NCBI RefSeq assembly: GCF_042096055.1
Contig: NZ_JBELMH010000007.1
Location: forward strand, 8,875-72,874
Direction: 5' to 3'
DNA from: Citreimonas sp042096055
GTDB lineage: Bacteria > Pseudomonadota > Alphaproteobacteria > Rhodobacterales > Rhodobacteraceae
Length of the DNA: 64,000 nucleotides
Position numbers and translations under genes: made by a program. Position 1 is the first letter of the stretch; every line of letters begins with the position of its first letter. Below the pieces are notes generated by a model, which worked only from the letters and a program-made list of their open reading frames with translations, searched no databases and was not told the DNA's origin. Shown here one piece after another: positions 26,917-37,316 of the stretch.

Positions 26917-28417
26917 AGTTCTTGCCTTCCTGATGCTTCCGGCCGCGGCGCTGGCCGATCCCGCGCAGCCGCGCTTCGAGCCGGTCGAGATCGCGCCGCA
27001 CATCTACGACGGCGGGTGGGAGCATTTCGTGGGGGGCGGCGTCGCGGCGTTCGATTGCGACGGCGATGCGCTACCCGAACTCTACGCGGCCGGCGGGGCG
27101 AACCCCGCAACCCTGTTCCGCAACCGCTCAGACGACGGCGTGGCCTTCGTCGCCGAGACGCCCGACAGCTTGGCGCTGACCGGGGTGACCGGGGCCTATC
27201 CGCTCGACATCGACGGCGACGGGCTGCTCGACCTCGCCGTGCTGCGCGTGGGCGAGGACAGGCTTTTGCGCGGCCTCGGCGCCTGCGCCTTCGCGCCGTT
27301 CGAGGGCCTCGGCTTTACCTCCGGCGACCACTGGACCACCGCGTTCTCCGCCACCTGGGAGGACGGGCAAAGCCTGCCGACGCTGGCCTTCGGCACCTAT
27401 GTCGACCGGTCCGACCCCAACGGGCCGTTCCAAGCTTGCGAGGCCATGCTGCTCTACCGGCCGCAGGGAGAGGTCTACGCGGCCCCCGAGACGCTGGAGC
27501 CGGGTTTCTGCGCGCTGTCGATGCTGTTCAGCGACTGGAACCGCACGGGCACCGCCGACCTGCGCGTGTCGAACGACCGCCACTATTACGTGCGCGGCGG
27601 GCAAGAGCAGATGTGGGAGATGGCCGAGACTCCGCGCCTCTATACCGAGGACGAGGGTTGGCGCCCCTACGCGCTGTGGGGCATGGGGATCGCGTCGCGC
27701 GACGTGACCGGCGACGGGTTCCCCGAGGTCTACCTCACCTCGATGGGCGACCAGAAGTTTCAGGTCTTCGACCCCGCAACGGGTGGGCCGACTTGGCTCG
27801 ACGCCACCTACGAGCGCGGCACCACCGCGCACCGCCCCCACGTGGGCAGCGACGGGCGCCCCTCGACCGGCTGGCACGCAGCCTTCGGCGACGTCGACAA
27901 CGACGGGCGCGACGACATCTTCGTGGCCAAGGGCAACGTCGAGCAGATGCCTGACGCCGCGATGGAGGACCCCAACACGCTGCTGATGCAGACAGCGACG
28001 GGCGATTTCCGGGAACGCTCGGTGGAGGCCGGCATCGCGTCGATGGCCCGCTCGCGCGGTGCGGCGCTGGCGGATTTGGACAATGACGGGCGGCTCGATC
28101 TCGCCGTGGTGAACCGGCGGGCGCCCTTGGAGGTCTTCGCCAATGTGACTGACGGCGGGCACTGGCTGCTCGTCGACGTCGCAGGGGCAGGGCGCAACAC
28201 CGGCGCGGTCGGAGCCGTGATCGAGGTGAAGGTCGGCCACACGCTTCACACGCGTGAGATCACCGTGGGCGGCGGCCACGCGGGCGGGCATGCGGGCCTG
28301 CAGCATTTCGGTCTCGGAGCGGCCGAGACGGTCGAACTGCGCGTCATCTGGCCGGATGGCGCGGCGACCCCGTGGCAAGCGGTGGACGCGAACGGGATCG
28401 TGCGTGTGGCGCAGTAG
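26906..28417 (+). CDS. Secreted FG-GAP/VCBS repeat protein with C-terminal UnbV/ASPIC domain (CRTAC1-like)
   Basis: This is a 503-residue secreted protein with a short signal peptide (about 1-18, ending ALADP). Calcium-binding-type repeats recur: DCDGDALPELY, DIDGDGLLDLAV, DVTGDGFPEVY, DVDNDGRDDIFV and DLDNDGRLDLAV, consistent with a beta-propeller. The C-terminal 80 residues resemble the UnbV/ASPIC domain (GAVGAVIEV and VELRVIWPDGA). The function is unknown. It overlaps the xylose regulator gene by 11 bases, so it is probably co-expressed with that regulator. Confidence 0.88.
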   Translation: MRREVLAFLMLPAAALADPAQPRFEPVEIAPHIYDGGWEHFVGGGVAAFDCDGDALPELYAAGGANPATLFRNRSDDGVAFVAETPDSLALTGVTGAYPLDIDGDGLLDLAVLRVGEDRLLRGLGACAFAPFEGLGFTSGDHWTTAFSATWEDGQSLPTLAFGTYVDRSDPNGPFQACEAMLLYRPQGEVYAAPETLEPGFCALSMLFSDWNRTGTADLRVSNDRHYYVRGGQEQMWEMAETPRLYTEDEGWRPYALWGMGIASRDVTGDGFPEVYLTSMGDQKFQVFDPATGGPTWLDATYERGTTAHRPHVGSDGRPSTGWHAAFGDVDNDGRDDIFVAKGNVEQMPDAAMEDPNTLLMQTATGDFRERSVEAGIASMARSRGAALADLDNDGRLDLAVVNRRAPLEVFANVTDGGHWLLVDVAGAGRNTGAVGAVIEVKVGHTLHTREITVGGGHAGGHAGLQHFGLGAAETVELRVIWPDGAATPWQAVDANGIVRVAQ

Positions 28418-28596
28418 TCTGGGTCCTGCGGGCATGCCGAGCGCCTCGCACGATATCCGCGCGGTTGCGCCGGCGCCGTTTCGCGGGCATGGAACGCCCG
28501 GAATGCGGCGCCTCGCTGCCGCGCCTCGCAGGCGGACGACCCCATGCACTTGATCGCGACGCATCCGGATCGCGCGCATCCCGCGCCAGGCACGCC

Positions 28597-29754
28597 ATGA
28601 CCCCCGGCGCGCGCGTATCAGCCGCCATCGCGGTGCTCGACCGGGTGGCGGCCGGAGAACCGGCCGAGAAAGCGCTGACCAACTGGGCGCGGCGCGCGCG
28701 CTATGCCGGCTCGAAGGATCGCGCGGCGGTGCGCGACCACGTCTTCGACGTGCTGCGACGCTGGCGCAGCACCGCGGCTATGGGCGGGGCCGACACCGGG
28801 CGCGGGCGCATGATCGGCCTGCTGCGTCAGGATGGCCCGTCGCCCGAGACGCTGTTCGACGGCGCCGGTCACGCCCCCGCGCCACTCAGTCCGGAAGAGG
28901 AGGACGCGGGTTCGGCCCCGGAGGGTGCCGCGTCACGAGACATGCCCGACTGGCTGTGGCCACAGCTCGCGCACGATCTCGGGCCGCAAGCCGATGCGGT
29001 GGCCGAGGCGCTGCGCCACCGTGCACCGGTCTTCGTGCGCGTCAACACGCTGCGCGCCGACCCCGACGGTGCGCGCGCGGCTCTCGCGGACGAAGGCATC
29101 GAGGCGCGCCCCGCCGGCCTGTCGCCCAACGCGCTCGAGATCGTCGCCGGCGCCCGCGGTCTCGCGCGCGGCGCGGCCTTCACCGGTGGGCTCGTCGAGA
29201 TGCAGGACGCCGCGAGCCAGGCGGTGGTCGATGCCCTGCCGCTGGCGCCGGGCATGCGCGTGCTGGACTATTGCGCCGGCGGTGGCGGCAAGGCACTGGC
29301 GATGGCCGCCCGTCTGAACGGCGGCTCGGTGGCCGTGCACGATGCCGAACCGGCCCGCATGAAGGACGTCCCGGCCCGCGCCACCCGCGCCGGCGCCGAT
29401 CTTCGGATCGAGGAGCACCCACGGGGTGAATGGGACCTCGTGCTGTGCGACGTGCCCTGTTCCGGCAGCGGCGCCTGGCGCCGGGCGCCGGAGGGCAAGT
29501 GGCGCCTGACGCAGGCCGGGCTGGATGCCCTCTGCCGGACGCAGGCCGGAATTCTCGACCGCACGGCGCCGCTGGTCGCGCCTGGTGGCGTGCTGGCCTA
29601 CGCCACCTGTTCGCTCCTAACGTGCGAGAACACGGCTGCCATCGAGCGGTTCCTGGCGGATCATTCCGGCTGGATGCTGCAGGACAGCCGATCGTTCCTG
29701 CCAGGCCCCGACGGCGACGGGCTGTTCGTGGCTGTGCTCTCACGGGCACGCTGA
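28597..29754 (+). CDS. RsmB-family RNA (cytosine-5) methyltransferase
   Basis: This is a 385-residue SAM-dependent m5C methyltransferase. The N-terminal 140 residues are helical and NusB-like. The catalytic half has the SAM motif LDYCAGGGGKALAMAA, then CDVPCSGSGAWRR with the PCS motif and YATCSLLTCEN with the TCS motif, which together supply the two cysteines of the mechanism. ATG 28597 starts the recognisable protein. The target is either rRNA or tRNA; the sequence does not decide. The 179 bases before it hold nothing I recognise. Confidence 0.92.
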   Translation: MTPGARVSAAIAVLDRVAAGEPAEKALTNWARRARYAGSKDRAAVRDHVFDVLRRWRSTAAMGGADTGRGRMIGLLRQDGPSPETLFDGAGHAPAPLSPEEEDAGSAPEGAASRDMPDWLWPQLAHDLGPQADAVAEALRHRAPVFVRVNTLRADPDGARAALADEGIEARPAGLSPNALEIVAGARGLARGAAFTGGLVEMQDAASQAVVDALPLAPGMRVLDYCAGGGGKALAMAARLNGGSVAVHDAEPARMKDVPARATRAGADLRIEEHPRGEWDLVLCDVPCSGSGAWRRAPEGKWRLTQAGLDALCRTQAGILDRTAPLVAPGGVLAYATCSLLTCENTAAIERFLADHSGWMLQDSRSFLPGPDGDGLFVAVLSRAR

Positions 29755-29854
29755 CGCGCGCGTTCGCGCAAGGGTTGATTCGGGCGCCCGCCCGGTGTCA
29801 CGTTGGTTAACTGCCGGTTAACGATACGGGGCGAAAGGTGGGGCGGACGATTCG

Positions 29855-32164
29855 ATGCGACGCGGAGATCCGGAAAGGGGGCGCGATTTGACGGGCATGA
29901 TACCGGCGGGGGAACTCAACCTGAGGGTCGCCGCGATCTTCGCGCTTCTGGCGTCTTCGACCTATGCCGTCGCACTGGCCAGCACGAACGAGCTTGCCGG
30001 CCTGGTGGCGTTGACCGCGACCGGCGTCTTCGCGGCGCTGGCCGTGGGCTGGATCGTCATCCGCGCGATCCGCATTGTCCAGATGGACCGCCGCCGCACG
30101 CTTCTGGCGCAGGCGATGGAATTCGACCCGGCCTACTGCTTCGTCACCGGGCCGGACGGGCTGATCGCCTCGGCCAACGCGTCCGCGCGCGAACGGTTCG
30201 ACCGCGAACCGGGGACGCCGCTGGTGGAGGCGCTGCGCGACGTGTTCGCCGGGGCCGAGGGCATCGTCTTTCGTCTGCAGCAGAAGGCCGCGACCACCGG
30301 ATCGGTGCTCGAGGACGTGACCAGCCACGCCGAGGGCTTCCGCCTGCATGTGCGCCAGCTCGAGGACGGAATCGCGGTCTGGCGCCTGGAATCCGAGGCG
30401 ACGCGCTCGCTTGGGCCGCGGCGGGCAGACACGGCGGTGCTGACCACCGGTCGCAACGGCGCCATCCTGTTCATGAACCCCGCGGCGCGCACGCTGATCG
30501 GCCAGCGCGCCAAGGCGCTGTCGGACATCGTCGAGGACCTGCCGCTGCGCTCGGGCGGGGTGCACCGGATCAAGGCGGCCGAGGGCGTGGCACGGGTGCT
30601 CGTGCAGCGCACCGATATCGGCGCCGGCCGGCAGGAGCTTCTGCTCGCCCCGATCGAGGACACCAGCGACGATCTAGAGGGCGAGCGCGGCTTTGATACG
30701 CTGCCGGTGCCGCTGCTGAAGGTCACGCCCGACGGCACGCTGATCCGCGCCAACCCCGAGGCGCGGCGCCTGCTGGACCTGCCGATCGAGCGCGCCGGCA
30801 ACCTGTCCGAATACATGGAGGGCCTCGGCCGAGCGCTGACCGACTGGCTGCACGAGGCCGCCGACGGCCGCGGGCTGCACCGGTCCGAGTTCCTGCGCCT
30901 GACCCGCCCCGACCGCGAGGTCTTCGTACAGGTGACGCTGAACCGCGTGATCGAGCACGGCATGCCCTCGCTGATCGCGGTGCTGAACGACGCAACCGAA
31001 CTCAAGACGCTCGAGGCGCAGTTCGTGCAAAGCCAGAAGATGCAGGCGATCGGCCAGCTCGCCGGCGGCGTGGCGCACGATTTCAACAACCTGCTGACCG
31101 CGATTTCGGGGCATTGCGACCTGCTGCTGCTGCGCCACGACCAGGGCGATCCGGATTACGGCGATCTCGTGCAGATCAACCAGAACGCCAACCGCGCCGC
31201 CGCGCTGGTCGGCCAGCTTCTGGCGTTCTCGCGCAAGCAGACCATGCGTCCCGAGGTGCTGGACCTGCGCGACACGCTGGCGGACCTGACGCACCTGCTC
31301 AACCGGCTGGTGGGCGAGAAGGTGCGCCTGCTGCTGAACCACGACCCGGCCCTGCCGACGATCCGCGGCGACCGCCGGCAGCTGGAACAGGTGATGATGA
31401 ACCTGGTCGTGAACGCCCGCGACGCCATGCCCGAAGGCGGCGAGGTCTCGATCACCACCGAGCGGCGCGTGCTGCGCGACCGTCTGGAGCGTGATCGCGC
31501 GGTGGTGCCGCCGGGCGTCTACGTCTCGGTCGCGATCAGCGACGAGGGCGTCGGCATCCCGAAGGACAAGCTTCAGAAGGTGTTTGAGCCGTTCTTCACG
31601 ACCAAGCGCACCGGCGAGGGCACGGGCCTGGGCCTGTCCACGGTCTACGGCATCGTCAAGCAGTCGGGCGGCTACATCTTCGTCGACAGCGTGCCGGGGC
31701 AGGGGACCACGTTCTCGTTGCTGTTCCCGGCCTTCGAGCGCAGCGCCGAGGCGCCGGCGCCGCAGGTGGAGGAAAAGGTGCAGAAGCTACCCGAAAAGGG
31801 TTCGGGCGTGGTGTTGCTGGTCGAGGACGAGGCGCCGGTGCGCGCCTTCGCCGCCCGCGCGCTGCGGCTGCGCGGCTACACGGTGATCGAGGCCGAGACC
31901 GCCGAGGAGGCGCTCGACCTGCTCGAGGACGACAGCATGGCGGTCGACATCTTCGTCACCGATGTCGTCATGCCCGGCATGGACGGTCCGACCTGGGTGC
32001 GCAAGGCGCGCGAGACGCGGCCCGATGTGGGCGTGGTCTTCGTCTCCGGCTATGCCGAGGACGCGTTCGGCGACGGTCAGGATTCGATCCCGAACTCGGT
32101 CTTCCTGCCCAAGCCGTTCTCGCTGTCGGACCTGACCGAGACGGTGCACGCGCAGTTGTTGTAG
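29855..32164 (+). CDS. cckA: Hybrid histidine kinase CckA
   Basis: This is a 769-residue hybrid kinase matching CckA, the alphaproteobacterial kinase that feeds the ChpT-CtrA phosphorelay. Two N-terminal helices (about 25-75) anchor it. PAS regions follow (about 80-380). The phosphoacceptor is in QLAGGVAHDFNNLLTAISG, the ATP-binding domain has VVNARDAMPEGG and GTGLGLSTVYGIVKQSGG, and the C-terminal receiver has VTDVVMPGMDG. ATG 29855 is used; TTG 29888 or ATG 29897 are possible. The order transmitter then receiver, without an Hpt domain, fits CckA. Confidence 0.93.
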   Translation: MRRGDPERGRDLTGMIPAGELNLRVAAIFALLASSTYAVALASTNELAGLVALTATGVFAALAVGWIVIRAIRIVQMDRRRTLLAQAMEFDPAYCFVTGPDGLIASANASARERFDREPGTPLVEALRDVFAGAEGIVFRLQQKAATTGSVLEDVTSHAEGFRLHVRQLEDGIAVWRLESEATRSLGPRRADTAVLTTGRNGAILFMNPAARTLIGQRAKALSDIVEDLPLRSGGVHRIKAAEGVARVLVQRTDIGAGRQELLLAPIEDTSDDLEGERGFDTLPVPLLKVTPDGTLIRANPEARRLLDLPIERAGNLSEYMEGLGRALTDWLHEAADGRGLHRSEFLRLTRPDREVFVQVTLNRVIEHGMPSLIAVLNDATELKTLEAQFVQSQKMQAIGQLAGGVAHDFNNLLTAISGHCDLLLLRHDQGDPDYGDLVQINQNANRAAALVGQLLAFSRKQTMRPEVLDLRDTLADLTHLLNRLVGEKVRLLLNHDPALPTIRGDRRQLEQVMMNLVVNARDAMPEGGEVSITTERRVLRDRLERDRAVVPPGVYVSVAISDEGVGIPKDKLQKVFEPFFTTKRTGEGTGLGLSTVYGIVKQSGGYIFVDSVPGQGTTFSLLFPAFERSAEAPAPQVEEKVQKLPEKGSGVVLLVEDEAPVRAFAARALRLRGYTVIEAETAEEALDLLEDDSMAVDIFVTDVVMPGMDGPTWVRKARETRPDVGVVFVSGYAEDAFGDGQDSIPNSVFLPKPFSLSDLTETVHAQLL

Positions 32165-32165
32165 G

Positions 32166-32765
32166 TTAGGCAGACCGCGCCCCGGCCCAGACCTCGAAAT
32201 CGGCGGCACAGCGCCGCCGCAGCAGGGCCTCGGTCTCGGCCGAGAGGTCGAGCGGCGCGCGGGGCGAGACATTGGCGCGCGGCAGCGCGACGGGGCGCTC
32301 GAGCCTTTCGGACAGGAACGCGGTGACGGCGTCCATCGCTTCGTATCGGAAGAGGTGCGTCACCGCGACGCCGTTCGGGCGCGGCTCGACGAACTTGGCC
32401 TGGCTGCCCACGTCGGCGAAGGCCGGGCGGTCGCCGGACGCGTAGGCGCGGCAGAAGGCGTCGAAATCCATACTTTGCGTGGATTCCGGCCGCCCGTTCA
32501 GGAAGTCGCGCTGGCGGTAGCGGTACCACGACCCCAGCCAGTCGACCGGTTCGCGCACGACCGCGACGATGTCCATGCGGTCGGCGCCCATCTTCTCCAA
32601 CATCGGCCGGAAGAAGCGGTTGTATCGGTAGATCGGCGCGTGCTTGAGCTCGGGCGGGTCCAGAACCGCAATGGACGCGTCGCCCGCGAGCGCCTGCTCG
32701 AGCGCCGAGGACCCGGTTTTCGGCACCGAAAGCAGCACCAGGCGGTGTTTCCAGAAAACGAGCAT
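32166..32765 (-). CDS. Sulfotransferase-family protein
   Basis: This is a 199-residue protein with the 5'-phosphosulfate-binding loop LSVPKTGSSALEQAL at residues 13-27 and a 3'-phosphate-binding block VVREPVDWLGSWYRYR about 70 residues on. Both are hallmarks of PAPS-dependent sulfotransferases; the rest is short compared with full-length enzymes (250-300). The acceptor is unknown. It is convergent with cckA, with only one base between the stops. Confidence 0.8.
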   Translation of the reverse strand: MLVFWKHRLVLLSVPKTGSSALEQALAGDASIAVLDPPELKHAPIYRYNRFFRPMLEKMGADRMDIVAVVREPVDWLGSWYRYRQRDFLNGRPESTQSMDFDAFCRAYASGDRPAFADVGSQAKFVEPRPNGVAVTHLFRYEAMDAVTAFLSERLERPVALPRANVSPRAPLDLSAETEALLRRRCAADFEVWAGARSA

Positions 32766-32869
32766 CGCTTTTTTTGTCTACCCTAAACCTTTTGCTAACC
32801 ATCCGCGGTCTTTTGTCGACAACAGAATTTACTTGTAATGTTCTCTATTTGGTCTCATGTTCCGGAATG

Positions 32870-32884
32870 GAACAAGAGGCGAAC
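32870..32884 (+). promoter_or_regulatory. LexA (SOS) box upstream of recA
   Basis: GAAC-N7-GAAC (spacer AAGAGGC) is the exact alphaproteobacterial LexA direct repeat, 53 bases before the chosen recA ATG. It also shares its first half with the inverted pair GTTCC-N5-GGAAC at 32859-32873. Confidence 0.88.
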
Positions 32885-32937
32885 AGTTTCGGCGATTGCT
32901 GCCCGAGGGCGGCTATGGAATAAGGGCGGGACACGCA

Positions 32938-34011
<1,074 letters not shown>

Positions 34012-34042
34012 CCGCCAGCGGCGTATTTCGAAATTGGCGAAG

Positions 34043-34071
34043 CGGGGCGTCGGAAGCGGCGCCCCGTTTTT
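34043..34071 (+). terminator. Rho-independent terminator after recA
   Basis: CGGGGCG (34043-34049) pairs with CGCCCCG (34060-34066), followed directly by TTTTT. Confidence 0.8.
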
Positions 34072-34117
34072 CGTATGCGGTCGGGTATTCCGGCGTGACG
34101 GATCGCGGGCGCGCTCC

Positions 34118-34205
34118 GGCGCGCGGCCTGCGCTGCGCCTTCGGGGGCGCTGCCCCCGCCGCGCTGACGCGCGACTCCGCCGGGATATTTGCACGCAGAA
34201 GGCGC
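34118..34205. repeat. Rhodobacterales-type intergenic repeat
   Basis: The recA-alaS gap (34012-34349) holds a GC-rich stretch with nested hairpins (CTTCGGGGGC, then TGCCCCCG) followed by CCGGGATATTTGCACGCAGA. This layout, a GGGGGC/GCCCCC stem followed by CCGGGATATTT and a purine tail, resembles a dispersed intergenic repeat I associate with Rhodobacterales genomes. The assignment rests on memory of the pattern, and only one copy is in the window. Confidence 0.45.
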
Positions 34206-34349
34206 CGCGTGCGGACCTTTCCCGGCTTTCCGTTCGTCCATGGGCAGGCAGGGCTTGGCGGCGTCTCCCTTGTGCAGCTTATGGACACGGTGGGGCTGCG
34301 CCGCTACACCGTCGCCGATGCGCCAAAACCCGCGAGAGGCCCGCCGCCC

Positions 34350-37025
34350 ATGCCCACGCTGAACGACATTCGGTCGACGTTTCTGAACTACTTCGAGAAG
34401 CAGGGCCACCGCGTCGTGCCGTCGAGCCCGCTGGTGCCGCGCAACGACCCGACCCTGATGTTCGCGAACTCGGGCATGGTGCAGTTCAAGAACCTGTTCA
34501 CCGGGGTCGAGACGCGTGACTACAGCCGCGCCACCACCGCGCAGAAATGCGTCCGCGCGGGCGGTAAGCACAACGACCTAGACAACGTGGGCTACACCGC
34601 GCGGCACCATACGTTCTTCGAGATGCTGGGGAATTTCAGCTTCGGCGACTATTTCAAGTCCGAGGCGATCCCCTTTGCATGGGAGCTGGTGACCCGCGAA
34701 TACGACATCCCCAAGGACCGTCTGCTGGTCACCGTGTTCCACACCGACGACGAGGCCGCGGACATCTGGAAGAATGTTGGCGTGCCGGACGACCGGATCA
34801 TCCGCATCGCGACGGACGACAACTTCTGGCAGATGGGTCCGACCGGCCCCTGCGGCCCCTGTACCGAGATATTCTTCGACCACGGCGACATGTACTGGGG
34901 CGGCCCCCCGGGAAGCCCGGAAGAAGACGGCGACCGCTTCGTCGAGATCTGGAACCTCGTCTTCATGCAGTACGAGCAGTTCGAGGACGGCACCCGCCGC
35001 GAACTGTCGGCGCAGTCGATCGACACCGGCATGGGGATCGAGCGGGTCGCGGCGCTGCTGCAGGGGACCAACGACAACTATGCCACCGACCTCATCCGCA
35101 GCCTGATCGAGGCCAGCGCCGACGCGACCAGCACCGACCCGGACGGGCCCGGCAAGACGCATCACCGGGTGATCGCGGACCACCTCCGCTCGACCGCGTT
35201 CCTGATCGCGGACGGGGTGATGCCCAGCAACGACGGGCGTGGATACGTTCTGCGCCGGATCATGCGCCGCGCGATGCGGCATGCGCACATGCTGGGGTCC
35301 AAGGACCCGGTCATGCACCGGCTGGTGCCGGCGCTGGTGCGCAAGATGGGGGGACAGTACGGCGAACTCGTGCGAGCGCAGGCGCTGATCGAGGAGACGC
35401 TGCGGCTGGAAGAAACGCGCTTCAAACAGACGCTCGACCGCGGGCTGAAGCTGCTCGACGACGAGATGGCGCACCTGCCCGAAAGCGCGGCGCTGCCCGG
35501 GGAAACGGCGTTCAAGCTCTACGACACCTACGGCTTTCCGCTGGACCTGACGCAGGACGCTCTGCGCGAGCGCGGCCGCCAGGTCGATATCGGCGGCTTC
35601 GACGCCGCCATGGCCGAGCAGAAGGCCAAGGCCCGCGCGGCGTGGTCGGGTTCGGGCGAGGCGGCGGACGCGACCGTGTGGTTCGACATCGCCGAGCGCG
35701 TGGGCGCCAGCGACTTCCTGGGCTACGACACCGAGATCGCCGAGGGCCAGGTGCTTGCGCTGGTGCGCGACGGCGCCGAGGTCGATGCGTTGGCCGAGGG
35801 CGAGACCGGCTGGGCCGTGCTGAACCAGACGCCGTTCTACGGCGAGGCGGGCGGCCAGGTCGGCGATACCGGCTGGCTGCGCCGCCTCGAGAACGAGGAC
35901 GAGGGCGCCGAGGTCACCGACACCCAGAAGATGGGCGGCGGAAAGCTGTCGGCCCACCAGGTGACCGTCGGCCGAGGCACCCTGCGCAAGGGCGAAGCGG
36001 TGCAGATGGAGGTCGACCACGCGCGCCGCGGTGCGATCCGGGCCAACCACTCGGCCACGCACCTGATGCACGAGGCGCTGCGCCGTGCGCTTGGCGATCA
36101 TGTGGCCCAGCGGGGCAGCCTCAACGCTCCCGACCGACTGCGCTTCGACTTCAGCCATTCCAAGCCACTGGCGCCGGACGAACGCGCGCGGGTCGAGGCG
36201 GAGGTCAACGATTACATCCGCCAGAACGCGCCCGTCTCGACGCGGATCATGACGCCTGATGACGCCCGAGCCATCGGTGCGCAGGCGCTGTTCGGCGAGA
36301 AATACGGCGACGAGGTGCGCGTCGTGTCGATGGGCGATCAGCACGGCTCGGGCAAGGGCGCGGACGGGCGGACCTACTCGATCGAGCTTTGCGGTGGCAC
36401 GCATGTGGCGCGCACCGGTGACATCGGCGCCTTCGTGGTGACGGCGGACAGCGCGTCCTCCGCCGGGGTGCGGCGGATCGAGGCGCTGACCGGCGCCGCG
36501 GCGATGCGGCACCTGGCCGAGCAGACCGACCGCCTGGCGCAGGCGGCCGCGGCGCTGAAGTCCGCGCCCGCGGACGTGCCGGACCGTATCCGGGCGCTGC
36601 TGGACGAGCGCCGCGCATTGGCCAACGAGGTCGCGCAGCTGCGACGCGAACTGGCCATGTCCGGCGGCGCAGGGCAGGGCGGCGGTGCCGAGGCGCGCGA
36701 CGTGGCCGGCGTGCCGTTTCTGGCACAGGTCCTGTCGGGCGTCTCTGGCAAGGACCTGCCGGCGCTCATCGACGAGCACAAGACCCGCCTGGGCAGCGGC
36801 GCCGTGCTGCTGATCGCCGACGCGGGCGGCAAGGTCGCAGTGGCCTCGGGCGTGACCGAGGACCTGACCGGCCGGGTGTCGGCCGTGGATCTGGTCAAGG
36901 CCGCGGTCGAGGCGCTGGGTGGAAAGGGCGGCGGTGGCCGTCCCGACATGGCGCAAGGCGGCGCCAAGGATGCAAGCCAGGCCGACGCGGCGATCGCCGC
37001 CGCCGAGGCCGTGATCGAAGGATAG
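34350..37025 (+). CDS. alaS: Alanine-tRNA ligase
   Basis: This is an 891-residue class II aminoacyl-tRNA synthetase charging tRNA-Ala. The N-terminal catalytic core shows NDPTLMFANSGMVQFKNLF, HHTFFEMLGNFSFGDYFK and GPTGPCGPCTEI. The editing domain has the metal motif NHSATHLMHEALR and the partner CGGTHVARTGDIG. The C-terminal DHHA1-like domain includes GGGGRPDMAQGG. ATG 34350 begins the canonical MPTLNDIRSTFL; the frame extends upstream through non-conserved sequence. Confidence 0.97.
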   Translation: MPTLNDIRSTFLNYFEKQGHRVVPSSPLVPRNDPTLMFANSGMVQFKNLFTGVETRDYSRATTAQKCVRAGGKHNDLDNVGYTARHHTFFEMLGNFSFGDYFKSEAIPFAWELVTREYDIPKDRLLVTVFHTDDEAADIWKNVGVPDDRIIRIATDDNFWQMGPTGPCGPCTEIFFDHGDMYWGGPPGSPEEDGDRFVEIWNLVFMQYEQFEDGTRRELSAQSIDTGMGIERVAALLQGTNDNYATDLIRSLIEASADATSTDPDGPGKTHHRVIADHLRSTAFLIADGVMPSNDGRGYVLRRIMRRAMRHAHMLGSKDPVMHRLVPALVRKMGGQYGELVRAQALIEETLRLEETRFKQTLDRGLKLLDDEMAHLPESAALPGETAFKLYDTYGFPLDLTQDALRERGRQVDIGGFDAAMAEQKAKARAAWSGSGEAADATVWFDIAERVGASDFLGYDTEIAEGQVLALVRDGAEVDALAEGETGWAVLNQTPFYGEAGGQVGDTGWLRRLENEDEGAEVTDTQKMGGGKLSAHQVTVGRGTLRKGEAVQMEVDHARRGAIRANHSATHLMHEALRRALGDHVAQRGSLNAPDRLRFDFSHSKPLAPDERARVEAEVNDYIRQNAPVSTRIMTPDDARAIGAQALFGEKYGDEVRVVSMGDQHGSGKGADGRTYSIELCGGTHVARTGDIGAFVVTADSASSAGVRRIEALTGAAAMRHLAEQTDRLAQAAAALKSAPADVPDRIRALLDERRALANEVAQLRRELAMSGGAGQGGGAEARDVAGVPFLAQVLSGVSGKDLPALIDEHKTRLGSGAVLLIADAGGKVAVASGVTEDLTGRVSAVDLVKAAVEALGGKGGGGRPDMAQGGAKDASQADAAIAAAEAVIEG

Positions 37026-37028
37026 ACC

Positions 37029-37316
37029 ATGCCAGCACTCTGGATCGCCCACGTCACCGTGACCGATGACGAGGCCTACGGGAAATACGCCAAGCTCGCC
37101 GGGCCGGCCATCGCCGCGCATGGCGGTCGGTTCCTGGCGCGGGGCGGGCGCTTCGTCCAGCTCGAGGGGCGGGAACGTCCGCGCAACGTGGTCGCACGCT
37201 TCGACAGCGTCGACGACGCGGTGGCCTGCTACCACTCGGACGCCTACCAGGAGGCGCTGAGCCACGCGCGCGACGCGTCCGAGCGCGAATTGATGGTCGT
37301 CGAGATCGAGGACTGA
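37029..37316 (+). CDS. DUF1330 family protein
   Basis: This is a 95-residue DUF1330 protein of the dimeric alpha/beta-barrel (ferredoxin-like) superfamily. The core blocks LWIAHVTVTDDEAYGKYA, GGRFLARGG and a segment ending VVARFDSVDDAVACYHS are typical. No catalytic role is established for the family. It starts three bases after alaS and its stop overlaps the next start (TGATG), so alaS, DUF1330 and MOSC genes form a tight operon. Confidence 0.88.
   Translation: MPALWIAHVTVTDDEAYGKYAKLAGPAIAAHGGRFLARGGRFVQLEGRERPRNVVARFDSVDDAVACYHSDAYQEALSHARDASERELMVVEIED

Noticed and set aside
32857..32937. Longer RecA starting at ATG 32857
   Set aside because: The extra 27 codons include the SOS box, and the canonical MATADLL start at 32938 gives the usual RecA length.
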